From: Bacteroidales bacterium
GTDB lineage: Bacteria > Bacteroidota > Bacteroidia > Bacteroidales > F082
Length of the DNA: 64,000 nt
Direction: 5' to 3'
Assembly: GCA_015709215.1 (NCBI GenBank)
Contig: JACCQN010000001.1
Location: forward strand, 62,001 to 126,000
Each line of letters opens with the position of its first letter. Within the stretch, counting starts at the first letter, position 1. This document shows, one piece after another, positions 45,901 to 53,562 of this stretch. The position numbers were made by a program, and so were the translations under genes. The notes under the pieces are model-generated. The model ran no database searches. It was not told the DNA's origin and saw only the letters and a list, made by a program, of their open reading frames with translations.

Positions 45901-46241
45901 GATTCGTATGTGATCGCTTTGTTCTTGATACTATTGCTTAGTAAAAGTTCATTAAGCTGATTTAAATAGCGTTTCGCATTTTCGATATCCTGATTCAGCC
46001 GATATTCATTGCTTAATAAAAGTAAAGTCTGAGCAATACTGTCAGCGTCTTCTGCAAAAGATAGTGCTGTCCTGAAATAAGCTATGGCACTATCTGATCG
46101 GTTTAATTCACTAAAATGAATTCCTCTATTTTTAATTTCAGTAAATGAATGTAAATTTTGCAAAGAACTCTCAGACTGTTGATTGCACCAGACTTGAACA
46201 GACTGTAGCAAAATCAACAGAACTAAAAGATTTTTCATCAT
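42975..46241 (-). CDS. TPR-CHAT (caspase-like) membrane protein
   Basis: The 1088-aa protein has a signal peptide (1-19), about ten tetratricopeptide repeats (30-480, for example FYLGDQDQAFYYYREALEKC), a helical linker, and a CHAT domain (about 740-1050). The CHAT caspase-type dyad is His912 in LHLAMHTVLDDEK and Cys959 in LSACNTGTGKYREGEG. A C-terminal TM helix (about 1062-1080) ends in basic residues. CHAT proteins are peptidases (separase/caspase clan) that act in several bacterial defence and stress systems. Here the large part faces the periplasm if the signal is cleaved. No substrate gene or adjacent protease target is identified. Confidence 0.9.
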   Translation of the reverse strand: MMKNLLVLLILLQSVQVWCNQQSESSLQNLHSFTEIKNRGIHFSELNRSDSAIAYFRTALSFAEDADSIAQTLLLLSNEYRLNQDIENAKRYLNQLNELLLSNSIKNKAITYESLHLEGKIKISQSDFVSALQLFDSALMVIEQIEGKNAPASIKVINYKGIAFYYLGDQDQAFYYYREALEKCLRLGIKNIDLADVYQNMAIAYSFKGEFDSALFYLENSRVIREQIFSDFHPRMAGFYVNYGRILSMVGRSVEAFMFYQKADKIMNEYAIENDLWWGHLQVNIGAHLRLRNEQDKALLYYLNALNIYKSNLPENHSLVITATNNIVNIYNYLEDYQKAKSLTIGVIDLVTSPITKVQLYRNLAKSYAGLNNQDQAVATFRRSVQIALDELGPNHLETANSLITLADYLKELGEYEQAVIYYQEASEIFYKIFGASDTEYANAIRKLATAYSLTQDFARADSLFLRSEKLLSSHINSSFSGTGKTESNSVTNIRLVDVYFWWAIMYHSWFQKEHDLSLLDKSLGYFDHAIDIYDQVGLFVTDESRMLLNQNVKIKLAEAIDVAAILYQQTGDTVYAEKAFYYAEKGRASVLLASIRKSEAMIMAGVHDSLIQREQQLRDDLSVIQKLIYEEQQKSFPNENRIAIMEKRQLQMMEAIDKIFSQIRSDYPDYADLMFNSEVIKLAEVQQQLGPDDFFISYASGNDNLYLIYADKESCGLHKIEDKKGIIEEKIDLLLSQFKQDLSKHATRDFQQFIDLAGYLYEHLLDGVIEKAQGRKLLILPEGRLGYLPFEILLRHVDSIPQRIDYRNLPYLIKDFPIAYCYSATLHFSQLERKQRGNGKLLAFVPDYKTFKPISINGTDTINLNELPYAKAESDMVLSVYDGDLAAGDEATKANFKENASGYSMLHLAMHTVLDDEKPLYSRLIFQQQNDSLDAYSIGTYELFGMDLEASIVVLSACNTGTGKYREGEGIISLTRGFMHAGVPSIVMTNWEVHDQTGAWMMERFYKNLNSGMGKDVALQQAKVDFLAQANQLKSHPYFWASYVVIGDAAPINLQSDYKWIIAAVIIGLLLLIAVIFKLRPINKNRR

Positions 46242-46463
46242 AACATAATTCCCCTTGTAATTATCAAATAATGTTCAGCATTTGAAGAGAATCTATTTGA
46301 ATTTTAGTAAAGAAAAAAGCATGCAGGCAATCTTAATTTTTAAAATTTCCCTCCACTTCCACAAATCAATCTATTTACGCTAATACCTCTAAAATACAAG
46401 CAAATCCTTAGCCCCACGAAAATATAAAAATTTAGTCAGCCGACAAATACAAATAAATATAGA
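46242..46463. other. Upstream region of the CHAT gene
   Basis: AT-rich DNA between the CHAT start and the terminator of the T9SS dockerin gene. It must hold the CHAT promoter, but no -33/-7 pair or palindrome like that at 41240 is evident. I see nothing else in it. Confidence 0.4.
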
Positions 46464-46497
46464 GGATAAAAAAAAGGAGTGTCGGCTGACACTCCCC
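46464..46497 (-). terminator. Intrinsic terminator after the T9SS dockerin gene
   Basis: On the minus strand GGAGTGTC-AGCC-GACACTCC (46495-46476) forms a perfect 8-bp stem with a 4-nt loop and is followed by TTTTTTTT. It lies about 30 nt past the stop codon and separates this gene from the CHAT gene. Confidence 0.9.
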
Positions 46498-46522
46498 TGG
46501 TTGTAGAATTAGTAGATACTAA

Positions 46523-47722
46523 TTATTTAATGATCAACTTTTCATTTATCAGGATTTTGTATTGATTAACATCCTGAACAACAAGCTGATATAATCCAGG
46601 AGTCAATCCAGGAAGAACAACTTGTTTTGTTTGATTTCCTTTGACCGCATTTATCATTTTATTAACCAGTACTTGACCATTCGTGTTGTAAATCCTCACT
46701 AACAAATCAGTTGACTCATCCAATGAAAGTTTCAAATTAATAACATCAGTGGTAGGATTGGGGAATACCGTTGCTGTAACATCCTGAAATATTAGCTCAG
46801 GCATTTCAAACACAAGGTAATCAATACTTTTCCCATCCTGACCAAGAATCTGAGTACCACTTCCAAGTGTAAAATATTGACCATCGGGGGCTTGTTCTTT
46901 GATTTTAACAGAAATATTTGTCAGAGGCGTATTGGCATCTATTTGGAATCCCGACTCGATATCGATCCAGCTAATGCGCAATTGATTGTCAATTATGCTG
47001 TAATTCACCTCTCCAAGAGGGCTTTTCACATCCATTATTTCAAGCTGTTCGGGGTTGAAATTGATGGCCAAAACATAACCCAAAATAGCTTGCTCTGACA
47101 ACTGAGCAAATACAGGAATCCACAATTCATCGGTATTTACGTTAACCTGAGATCTTGAAACAAATTCATATCCCTGAACTTCATCCCTGCCGGTTGGCAC
47201 AAGCACACCCTCAGCATCACCTGTTCTGCTACCCCCAATAGATCCGTCACCATCCCGTGTAGAAGTATTCACTTCGTAATCCTCAAAAACCCATTCTCCA
47301 ACAGGAAAAGGATTACCGAACAAGATGTGCTGAATGAGAATATAAGTAAAGTCGTCCATACCTATGTTACCATTGCCATTCACATCCATTGCCAGCTGCT
47401 GCATAGGAGTATAATCAATTAGCCCTGCCAGGTAAAAAACAATGCTTAAGGCATCTTCCATGGTTACCTGGCCAAGATCAAGATCAGTAGAAAACTCAAC
47501 GTTATAAATTCCATCTGGTATATTTTCAAAGCCAAAATACCCATCAGCATTCGTCAATGTTGTTGCCACTAATTGTCCTGCCTGATCATACAGAAATGCT
47601 TCAGTCTCCGGAATAGGATACTCCGGATTGTTGTGATAAAGCAACGTCCCGTCAATATAATTTTGCCCCGAAAGCACAAATACAGTTAAACTTAGGGCTA
47701 CTCCCAATAAAATTTTTTTCAT
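46523..47722 (-). CDS. T9SS-exported protein with dockerin-like and cohesin-like domains
   Basis: The 399-aa protein has a signal peptide (1-19), a Carboxypeptidase-regulatory-like beta domain (22-75, TNADGYFGFENIPDGIYNVE), a dockerin-type region (about 82-135, with VTMEDALSIVFYLAG and a calcium loop DVNGNGNIGMDD) and a region about 165-305 resembling cohesin (WIPVFAQLSEQAILGYVLAI). A T9SS type A domain (VFPNPTTDVINLKLS to INEKLIIK) closes it. It would be surface-bound and calcium-binding. Such modules mediate protein-protein assembly in cellulosomes, but here both halves of the pairing appear in one chain. It is upstream of the CHAT gene in the same direction, with its own terminator. Confidence 0.75.
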   Translation of the reverse strand: MKKILLGVALSLTVFVLSGQNYIDGTLLYHNNPEYPIPETEAFLYDQAGQLVATTLTNADGYFGFENIPDGIYNVEFSTDLDLGQVTMEDALSIVFYLAGLIDYTPMQQLAMDVNGNGNIGMDDFTYILIQHILFGNPFPVGEWVFEDYEVNTSTRDGDGSIGGSRTGDAEGVLVPTGRDEVQGYEFVSRSQVNVNTDELWIPVFAQLSEQAILGYVLAINFNPEQLEIMDVKSPLGEVNYSIIDNQLRISWIDIESGFQIDANTPLTNISVKIKEQAPDGQYFTLGSGTQILGQDGKSIDYLVFEMPELIFQDVTATVFPNPTTDVINLKLSLDESTDLLVRIYNTNGQVLVNKMINAVKGNQTKQVVLPGLTPGLYQLVVQDVNQYKILINEKLIIK

Positions 47723-47767
47723 AACTTAAATGTTTTAAACGTTTATAAAATGAATTACCTTTCTTTC

Positions 47768-47926
47768 CACCCATTATATGTCGTACACAATCAAAAACGC
47801 ATCACTTTTTTTTAAAAAAAATTAATAAAAAATAATTTTTTCTTGTTAAATTTTGATTATCAGTTATTTACATAAATTATTAAATCCATCTTGTCAAATT
47901 TTATTTTTTACATTATGTAAACTTGG
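47768..47926 (-). promoter_or_regulatory. Upstream region of the T9SS dockerin gene, with palindrome copy 2 and shared block
   Basis: The element CCAAGTTTACATAATGTAAA (minus strand, ending at 47906) is the inverse of the palindrome at 41240-41260. Lower down, AAAAAAAGTGAT (47812-47801) and GACATATAATGGGTG (47782-47768) repeat the block that precedes the ECF sigma gene. Very AT-rich DNA separates them. The rest of the 47723-48115 gap has no gene. Confidence 0.55.
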
Positions 47927-48115
47927 TTAAAAGCTAACCACCAAACTCCAGATAAATTCTTCCTCTTAAAAGACTAAAATTAATCAATACAGCCTTGCAG
48001 CTGTTAATAATTACTAAAATTTACTTTCAGAGCCTTTTAATAACCAAGCAGCAATCAGAAAATTGCAGCAACACTTATCTTTGCACTCAAACGAAAAACT
48101 GGAATACAACTGATA

Positions 48116-49507
48116 ATGCAAATAAACTCTAAAATCATTTTAACCAAAGCAACTAATTTGTTTTTTGCTTTATTTTTTATCACCTTTCACAGCTTAAACG
48201 CACAAGTTGACATCAAAATTAAACTACCGGAAGTTAATCAGGAAAACTACTATCTGGCTCGCTACTATGGAGATAAATTTCAGATGGTTGACACGGCACT
48301 CATTAAATCGGATTCAATTGTTCAATTTGTGCAGCCCGAAATATATCCCGAAGGTATTTACTTGCTTGTAGATCAATCAAAGACCCGTTTGCTGGAATTT
48401 TTAATCGCTGATGATCAAACTTTTACATTGGAAATACCAAATAATCACAACAAGCAGCTAAGCTGTTCCGGCAGTATTAATACCTGTCTTTTTATGGAGC
48501 AGATGAATTATACCAATTTGATTTATAGTCAGATAAAACTACTTGAAGATAATCAGGATGATCTGGCAAAGAAAGATTCTTTATTAAATCTGCTTGCGAC
48601 ATATCAGGATAGTATCAAAACAAATTATAGTGATTCGTTTGTTGCTAAAATACTATCGGCGATGGAAGAAATTAAAATTCCTGACAGCATCGCCACAGAT
48701 CAGCGAAAAGCCTATTACTACTACAAATCAAATTACTGGAACAAATTTGATCTTTCAGATGACCGGTTTTTGCGCAGTCCTTTATTAAACACAAAGATTA
48801 AACAATATTTTGAGCAGCTGGTTCCTCAGCAGGCAGATTCAATTATCAAAGAAGTTGATTTCCTTATTGGACAAACAAAAGATAATAACACCATGCGCGA
48901 TTACCTGATTTGGTATTTTACAGATCAGTATCAAAACCCAAAAATAATGGGTTTGGATAAAGTGTTTGTGCATTTGGCTGATAGCTATTTTGCTCATCTT
49001 GAAATTGCTAACGCCAGTCCCTCTGTCAAACAAAAAATTATGGAACGGGCAGATCAACTGCGCCGCCTAACTCTTGGCTCACCTGCTCCGGATCTTTGGC
49101 TGGTTGATACAACCGATGTTTTTGTAAGTTTCAAATCAATTGAATTGCCCTATGTTGTTTTGTTTTTCTGGGATCACGATTGCGGTGTTTGCAAAAAAGA
49201 GCTAAAAACGCTGCAGGAATTATATGTAGCTCAAAATCGCAATTTTGAAATTTATGGTATTGCGGTTAATGCAGATTTTAACGCATGGGAGGCCTACCTC
49301 AGAAAAAATGATTTGCCCTGGATCAACGTAAACGGCATGAAAAGTATGACGCCAGATTTTCACGATTTGTATGATATATACGGAACTCCGGTCATTTATG
49401 TTTTAGACCCTGAGAGAAAGATTATTGCCAAACGCATCAAAGCGGATCAAATACCCATGGTGATCGAACACGATCAAAAGTTCAGGGCAACTAATGCCCA
49501 ACGGTAG
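48116..49507 (+). CDS. Secreted thioredoxin-domain protein (TlpA/DUF5106-type)
   Basis: The 463-aa protein has a signal peptide (about 1-30, cut after FHSLNAQ), an N-terminal DUF4369-like beta-rich region (about 32-120, VDIKIKLPEVNQENYYLARY), a helical middle and a C-terminal thioredoxin fold (about 325-463). Its redox pair is the CGVC in FFWDHDCGVCKKELK, and a cis-Pro appears in YGTPVIYVLD. Proteins of this type in Bacteroidota are periplasmic disulfide reductases, often for cytochrome c or surface protein maturation. A TATCTTTG -7-like element at 48076-48083 precedes it, with no clear -33 box. It converges with trmN6. Confidence 0.87.
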   Translation: MQINSKIILTKATNLFFALFFITFHSLNAQVDIKIKLPEVNQENYYLARYYGDKFQMVDTALIKSDSIVQFVQPEIYPEGIYLLVDQSKTRLLEFLIADDQTFTLEIPNNHNKQLSCSGSINTCLFMEQMNYTNLIYSQIKLLEDNQDDLAKKDSLLNLLATYQDSIKTNYSDSFVAKILSAMEEIKIPDSIATDQRKAYYYYKSNYWNKFDLSDDRFLRSPLLNTKIKQYFEQLVPQQADSIIKEVDFLIGQTKDNNTMRDYLIWYFTDQYQNPKIMGLDKVFVHLADSYFAHLEIANASPSVKQKIMERADQLRRLTLGSPAPDLWLVDTTDVFVSFKSIELPYVVLFFWDHDCGVCKKELKTLQELYVAQNRNFEIYGIAVNADFNAWEAYLRKNDLPWINVNGMKSMTPDFHDLYDIYGTPVIYVLDPERKIIAKRIKADQIPMVIEHDQKFRATNAQR

Positions 49508-49513
49508 AAAAAG

Positions 49514-50227
49514 TTAAAAACCAAGATAAAAATCTTTCAATAGCTCGTAATACCCTGGAGTAAAACTACCATCTTGCTTTCTGATGGTAAAAAATGTTTC
49601 TTCAATTTGATTTTGAAGTTCCATTTTCAATAATAGATTGAGTCTGTTTGGAGCCTTTCCATCAACAGGAATGATATTTAATTTTTGGCATAAGAAAAAA
49701 CCATTGCTCTTGGCATCCTTCATAAATCTTTCGAATTCGATGGATGGAATCACAACAGCCAGACTTCCACCCGGCTTAAGGCATTCACTGCTAATTCGAA
49801 GTAAATCATTAAATTCCAGACAGCCAGCATGCCTTGCAAGATTTCTGCGGGCTCGATTTCCCTGAAATGAGTCGTAAAAAAAAGGCGGGTTGGAAATAAT
49901 CAGATCAAAAAAATTTTTGCACTGCTTTCCAAAATCACGCGCATCACAATGATGAAGCGTAAAACGACTGCTCCATTGAGAAACTTCAAAATTCATATGG
50001 GCTTCCTGTGCTGATTTTTCATCAATCTCAATTGCCTCAATATCCTGAATACCTCTTTGAGCCAAAATCATGGCAATTATACCCGAACCTGTTCCAACAT
50101 CAAGCACTCTTTCTACCCCTTTCAAATTTACCCAGGCGCCAAGTATAATAGCATCCGTACCAATTTTCATGGTTGACTGATGGTGCATCATGCTAAACTT
50201 TTTGAAGTGAAAAGGTTGCGCTTTCAT
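49514..50227 (-). CDS. trmN6: tRNA1(Val) adenine(37)-N6-methyltransferase
   Basis: This 237-aa class I methyltransferase modifies A37 of tRNA-Val. MKIGTDAIILGAWVNL and VLDVGTGSGIIAMILAQRG (SAM motif I) are followed by the catalytic ISNPPFF motif of N6-adenine methylases, and SLAVVIPSIEFERFM completes the C-terminal sheet. Length and motif order agree with E. coli YfiC/TrmN6. It starts 10 nt after rimM on the same strand, so the two RNA-modifying functions are probably cotranscribed. Confidence 0.92.
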   Translation of the reverse strand: MKAQPFHFKKFSMMHHQSTMKIGTDAIILGAWVNLKGVERVLDVGTGSGIIAMILAQRGIQDIEAIEIDEKSAQEAHMNFEVSQWSSRFTLHHCDARDFGKQCKNFFDLIISNPPFFYDSFQGNRARRNLARHAGCLEFNDLLRISSECLKPGGSLAVVIPSIEFERFMKDAKSNGFFLCQKLNIIPVDGKAPNRLNLLLKMELQNQIEETFFTIRKQDGSFTPGYYELLKDFYLGF

Positions 50228-50237
50228 CCTGTTTTGA

Positions 50238-50765
50238 TCATCCGTTCAGGTATAAATCAATCAGCCCATCAGGAGCATCAACAAGAATACTTTTATTTTT
50301 TCTGTCCACCTCCATAATAATTTCATCCTGTATGGGAATGAGCACTTCTTTGCCCTCCCGAAACACCTGAAAAAGGGCATGATTAGGATATTCGAGTATC
50401 GTTTGTATCAGCCCGATTTCCCCAAATGCTTTATCAGTTATCGTAAAGCCACTAACTTCATGAAAATAAAATTTATTTCCACTAAGCCTGGGCAAAAATT
50501 CAAGTGGCAAGTATAGCAATGCCCCTGTAAAAGCCTGAGCTTCGTCAATATGATTCACGTCTTCAAATCCAACATAGGCTTTATTGCCCAAAAGTCGAAA
50601 AGCTGTTACAAAAAACGGGACTAATCTCTTATTTCTTTCAACGAGTAAAAACTCCAGTTCGCTGTATGCTTCAGGTTCATCAGTATCAATTCTAATACTG
50701 AGTTCGCCATCAAGTCCGTGTGTTTTTATTACTTTACCAAAGTAAAAGCAATCTTCCTTTTCCAT
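50238..50765 (-). CDS. rimM: Ribosome maturation factor RimM
   Basis: The 175-aa protein assists assembly of the 30S head by binding uS19. The N-terminal RimM beta-barrel (YFGKVIKTHGLDGELSIRID) and the C-terminal PRC-barrel (YFHEVSGFTITDKAFGEIGL) with the ending EVLIPIQDEIIMEVD are both present. It is followed 10 nt later by trmN6 and preceded by a DUF5522 gene 13 nt upstream, making a three-gene operon. Confidence 0.96.
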   Translation of the reverse strand: MEKEDCFYFGKVIKTHGLDGELSIRIDTDEPEAYSELEFLLVERNKRLVPFFVTAFRLLGNKAYVGFEDVNHIDEAQAFTGALLYLPLEFLPRLSGNKFYFHEVSGFTITDKAFGEIGLIQTILEYPNHALFQVFREGKEVLIPIQDEIIMEVDRKNKSILVDAPDGLIDLYLNG

Positions 50766-50778
50766 ATCAAATTCTTAA

Positions 50779-50970
50779 TTATTCAGCTAAGTTGCGGTTA
50801 CCTTTGATGTGTTTCGGATAATAGGGACAATGCCTGCATCCGTTACCACAACAATAACCTCTTCGCGTTAAAAAACTGTTTGTCATTACTCTAAAACCGT
50901 TATCCAGGTAAAAATCTTCTCCTTCTTTCAACTGATTGTTAAATCTGTAAAAACGATCATCCGTATTCAT
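50779..50970 (-). CDS. DUF5522 small Cys-rich protein
   Basis: The 63-aa protein has the DUF5522 signature: GEDFYLDNGFRVMTNSFLTR followed by GYCCGNGCRHCPYYP, with four Cys and a His that could bind zinc. It has no signal peptide. Function is unknown. In many genomes a copy lies beside translation genes, as here with rimM and trmN6. Confidence 0.85.
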   Translation of the reverse strand: MNTDDRFYRFNNQLKEGEDFYLDNGFRVMTNSFLTRRGYCCGNGCRHCPYYPKHIKGNRNLAE

Positions 50971-51056
50971 TGCAAATTATTTCAAGTTATTAAACCCATT
51001 CAGGAAATTCTTCAAAAGTGATTGTCGTATTATAAAATATTTTGTTCATTAATCGT

Positions 51057-52877
51057 CTATAAATCAGCATCATTAAGTGGTTTGTAATATACACTAACAG
51101 CCAAATCATCCAACTCAAAAAGTTTAGCTTCAGTATTCCAGACATATACTTTTACTTGTGCAACTTCATCATGCCACGACGGAACTTTCATACCATAAGT
51201 ACCATGTCGCCAACTATTTGTAATATCATCAGGCATTTGCTTTAACTTTTGCACTTTGTAAAATACAAGCTGATTGTTACGATTGGTTGCAGCATAAACA
51301 ACCAGAGCATGTGCCGCCGCATTTGTCTCTAACTCCCTATACATCAAATTAGCAGCCACATAACACGGGCCGGACATTTCTATTATTTGACTTCCGTTTA
51401 GAACCAGTGTCGGACTATAAACAATTGTGTCATTCAGCTCGGCAAGATACATTCCGGAATAAGATTCGCCAGAAAGTTTGATTCCGTTATTTGTCCACAA
51501 TGGCGAAACAGTTTCCATATCCATAAAATAATCAAGCCTCTGATAGGTTTTCAGTGATTCAAACATTGGTTCGGGCTGACCACCTAAAACCTGTTCATAA
51601 TTTTTTCCTGTCTTTAAAAATACATACCAATATTTCTCCTTTGTCATGGAATCAGGATGTATTATTCCTCGTTCATACTGGTAGGCCTGAATAAGGTTAA
51701 GCGGCACAACAAGCATTAAAAAAAGCGTCAAAAAAATCCGACCAGCTTTAAGTTTTGTTAGGGAAGTAAAACCCAAACCAAGCAAAATAGCACAGATAGG
51801 ATAGTAATCAATCATTGCCCGCATGCCAAAACTATCGCCGAAAAACCAATTCCACCAGGATGAAAGGACATAAATAAGCACTATAAAAAATCCACTGATA
51901 CCATAAAACTGATACTTTGACCTTCTGTATAATACCATAAATCCAGAAAAGATCAGCAACATCAGTGGTGTATAAAGAAAAAATCCTTTTCGGTAGCTTA
52001 ATAAAAAGGATAAAAATGCAGGATTTAAAAAATGAAACCCCTCATTTTTGTAAGTGTACAAAACAAAATCACCAGTTTGAATGAAATTAAATAAAGGCTG
52101 TAGCCCGAAGCTCAGGCAAAATGCAACACCAGCCCATATTACAGTTATTGGTTTTGAAAATAAGTTCGAAAGCCGATCTTTAAATTGGTCATAATCATCA
52201 GCAAAAAAAGGAATCAATAAAATAAGAAGCAAGTTTGTAGGTCTGATCAAACCTACCAGACCAAAAACAAATGCCATACCATAAAGATGCCTCGATCTTC
52301 CGGCAAGCATAAAATTGCGTGCAAAATATGCAAAGCCAGCTATTGCCGCAAAAGAATATACATGAGAATGCGAAGGATGCAAAAAAGCATAGTAAAACAA
52401 ATTTGTTCCAAGCATTAAACTCAGCATAACTAACAAACGCACAGGTTTTTGAACGCTGTATGTTCGCAACAAGGCATTGGTCAAAAGCAGGCCTAAAGCA
52501 AGATAAAAAGCTGCAGCCAAACCCACGGCATATTGAAAGATAATATTATAACCATCCAAAGGCAAAAAAGCGATTTTGGAGTACAACATTGCCAGCAAAT
52601 AAAAAGGCAGAATAAGCAAAGCTGTCCCCATATAATACTTGTTTACAATTTTTCCATTATATTCATGGAAATAATGCCCCATATAATCCAGTCCACGCCT
52701 GGATTTTTCATAATTAAATACCTGTCTAAAATCTGTTGTTTTATAGTGCAATACAGTTGGGAGGTAAGCATAATACCCACTTCCATCTCCGTCGATGTTT
52801 TTTTTTGCATCAACCCCCTGCCAAAGCTGAACAAGGATAAACAAGATCAAAATTCCGGAAACCAGTAAAGTTCTCAT
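51057..52877 (-). CDS. Polytopic membrane protein, GT-C glycosyltransferase-like
   Basis: The 606-aa protein has about 11 hydrophobic segments in the first 400 residues and a C-terminal soluble domain (about 430-606). NIDGDGSGYYAYLPTV near residue 28 places an Asp in the first loop, as in GT-C enzymes that use lipid-linked sugars, and HPSHSHVYSFAAIAGF is a typical inner helix. The family is not certain, because the DxD/DDxD motif cannot be pinned down. It could glycosylate a lipid or surface protein outside the inner membrane. It is monocistronic, ending downstream of a 170-nt gap to the DUF5522 operon. Confidence 0.65.
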   Translation of the reverse strand: MRTLLVSGILILFILVQLWQGVDAKKNIDGDGSGYYAYLPTVLHYKTTDFRQVFNYEKSRRGLDYMGHYFHEYNGKIVNKYYMGTALLILPFYLLAMLYSKIAFLPLDGYNIIFQYAVGLAAAFYLALGLLLTNALLRTYSVQKPVRLLVMLSLMLGTNLFYYAFLHPSHSHVYSFAAIAGFAYFARNFMLAGRSRHLYGMAFVFGLVGLIRPTNLLLILLIPFFADDYDQFKDRLSNLFSKPITVIWAGVAFCLSFGLQPLFNFIQTGDFVLYTYKNEGFHFLNPAFLSFLLSYRKGFFLYTPLMLLIFSGFMVLYRRSKYQFYGISGFFIVLIYVLSSWWNWFFGDSFGMRAMIDYYPICAILLGLGFTSLTKLKAGRIFLTLFLMLVVPLNLIQAYQYERGIIHPDSMTKEKYWYVFLKTGKNYEQVLGGQPEPMFESLKTYQRLDYFMDMETVSPLWTNNGIKLSGESYSGMYLAELNDTIVYSPTLVLNGSQIIEMSGPCYVAANLMYRELETNAAAHALVVYAATNRNNQLVFYKVQKLKQMPDDITNSWRHGTYGMKVPSWHDEVAQVKVYVWNTEAKLFELDDLAVSVYYKPLNDADL

Positions 52878-52937
52878 AACAATATTTCAAACGGCGAAAT
52901 TAAGGAAAACCCCTGCAATGGCCTCTCAAGATTTCAA

Positions 52938-53402
52938 TTAAAGCAAGGGCAATTGACGTTCAAATCCCGATTCAAGCGAAATAAATGTCTCCGTGAAAGT
53001 AATTTCAGGAACAGATTGAATTTTTTCGACAATAACGCGCTTGAGGTGCTCATTACTTTGTGTATAAATTTTTGCCAGCAGCGAATACTTTCCGCTAATA
53101 TGATGGCATTCCACTATTTCAGGGATTTGCTGAATTTTCTCAAAAACCGCATCATGCGTACTGGTTGCCACCAAATTAACCTGAATCCCAATAAAAGCAC
53201 AGGTGTTAAATCCTAATGCTTTTGGCGAAAGATTAAATTGTGATCCTGAAATTACTCCGGCCTCTGTCATACGTGCTATTCGCTGGTGCACAGCAGCTCC
53301 GGAAACCTTGCATTTTCGGGCAACTTCAAGAAAAGGAAGCCTGGCATTTTTTGTTAATAGCGCAAGAATTCGCTTATCCAAAATATCAAGTTGAAACTTC
53401 AT
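52938..53402 (-). CDS. Lrp/AsnC family transcriptional regulator
   Basis: The 154-aa protein has an N-terminal helix-turn-helix (LDILDKRILALLTKNARLPF, VARKCKVSGAAVHQRIARM) and the C-terminal RAM ligand-binding domain (about 65-150, with ISGKYSLLAKIYTQSNEHLK). Lrp-family proteins bind an amino acid to switch DNA binding. It is divergent from the PLP-dependent sulfur amino-acid gene 160 nt away, which is its likely target; the ligand would then be methionine or a related compound. Confidence 0.93.
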   Translation of the reverse strand: MKFQLDILDKRILALLTKNARLPFLEVARKCKVSGAAVHQRIARMTEAGVISGSQFNLSPKALGFNTCAFIGIQVNLVATSTHDAVFEKIQQIPEIVECHHISGKYSLLAKIYTQSNEHLKRVIVEKIQSVPEITFTETFISLESGFERQLPLL

Positions 53403-53504
53403 GATCCAATTTAAGTTAAATATTTTATAATTTCTTGTAAATTCAAATATTTTAATTACAAATTTAAAGTAATATTTAGCTTTTTCAAACTATCTATCAC
53501 ATTT

Positions 53505-53536
53505 ATTGCGCTTATGCTTACTTTATGATATTTTTG
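53505..53536 (+). promoter_or_regulatory. Bacteroidota sigma-A promoter for the PLP enzyme gene
   Basis: ATTG (53505-53508), 20 nt, then TATTTTTG (53529-53536) fits the consensus closely. The predicted start is about 20 nt before the ATG at 53563, in the gap shared with the Lrp gene. Confidence 0.6.
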
Positions 53537-53562
53537 TATCAATAACTAAAAACTTAAACGCA

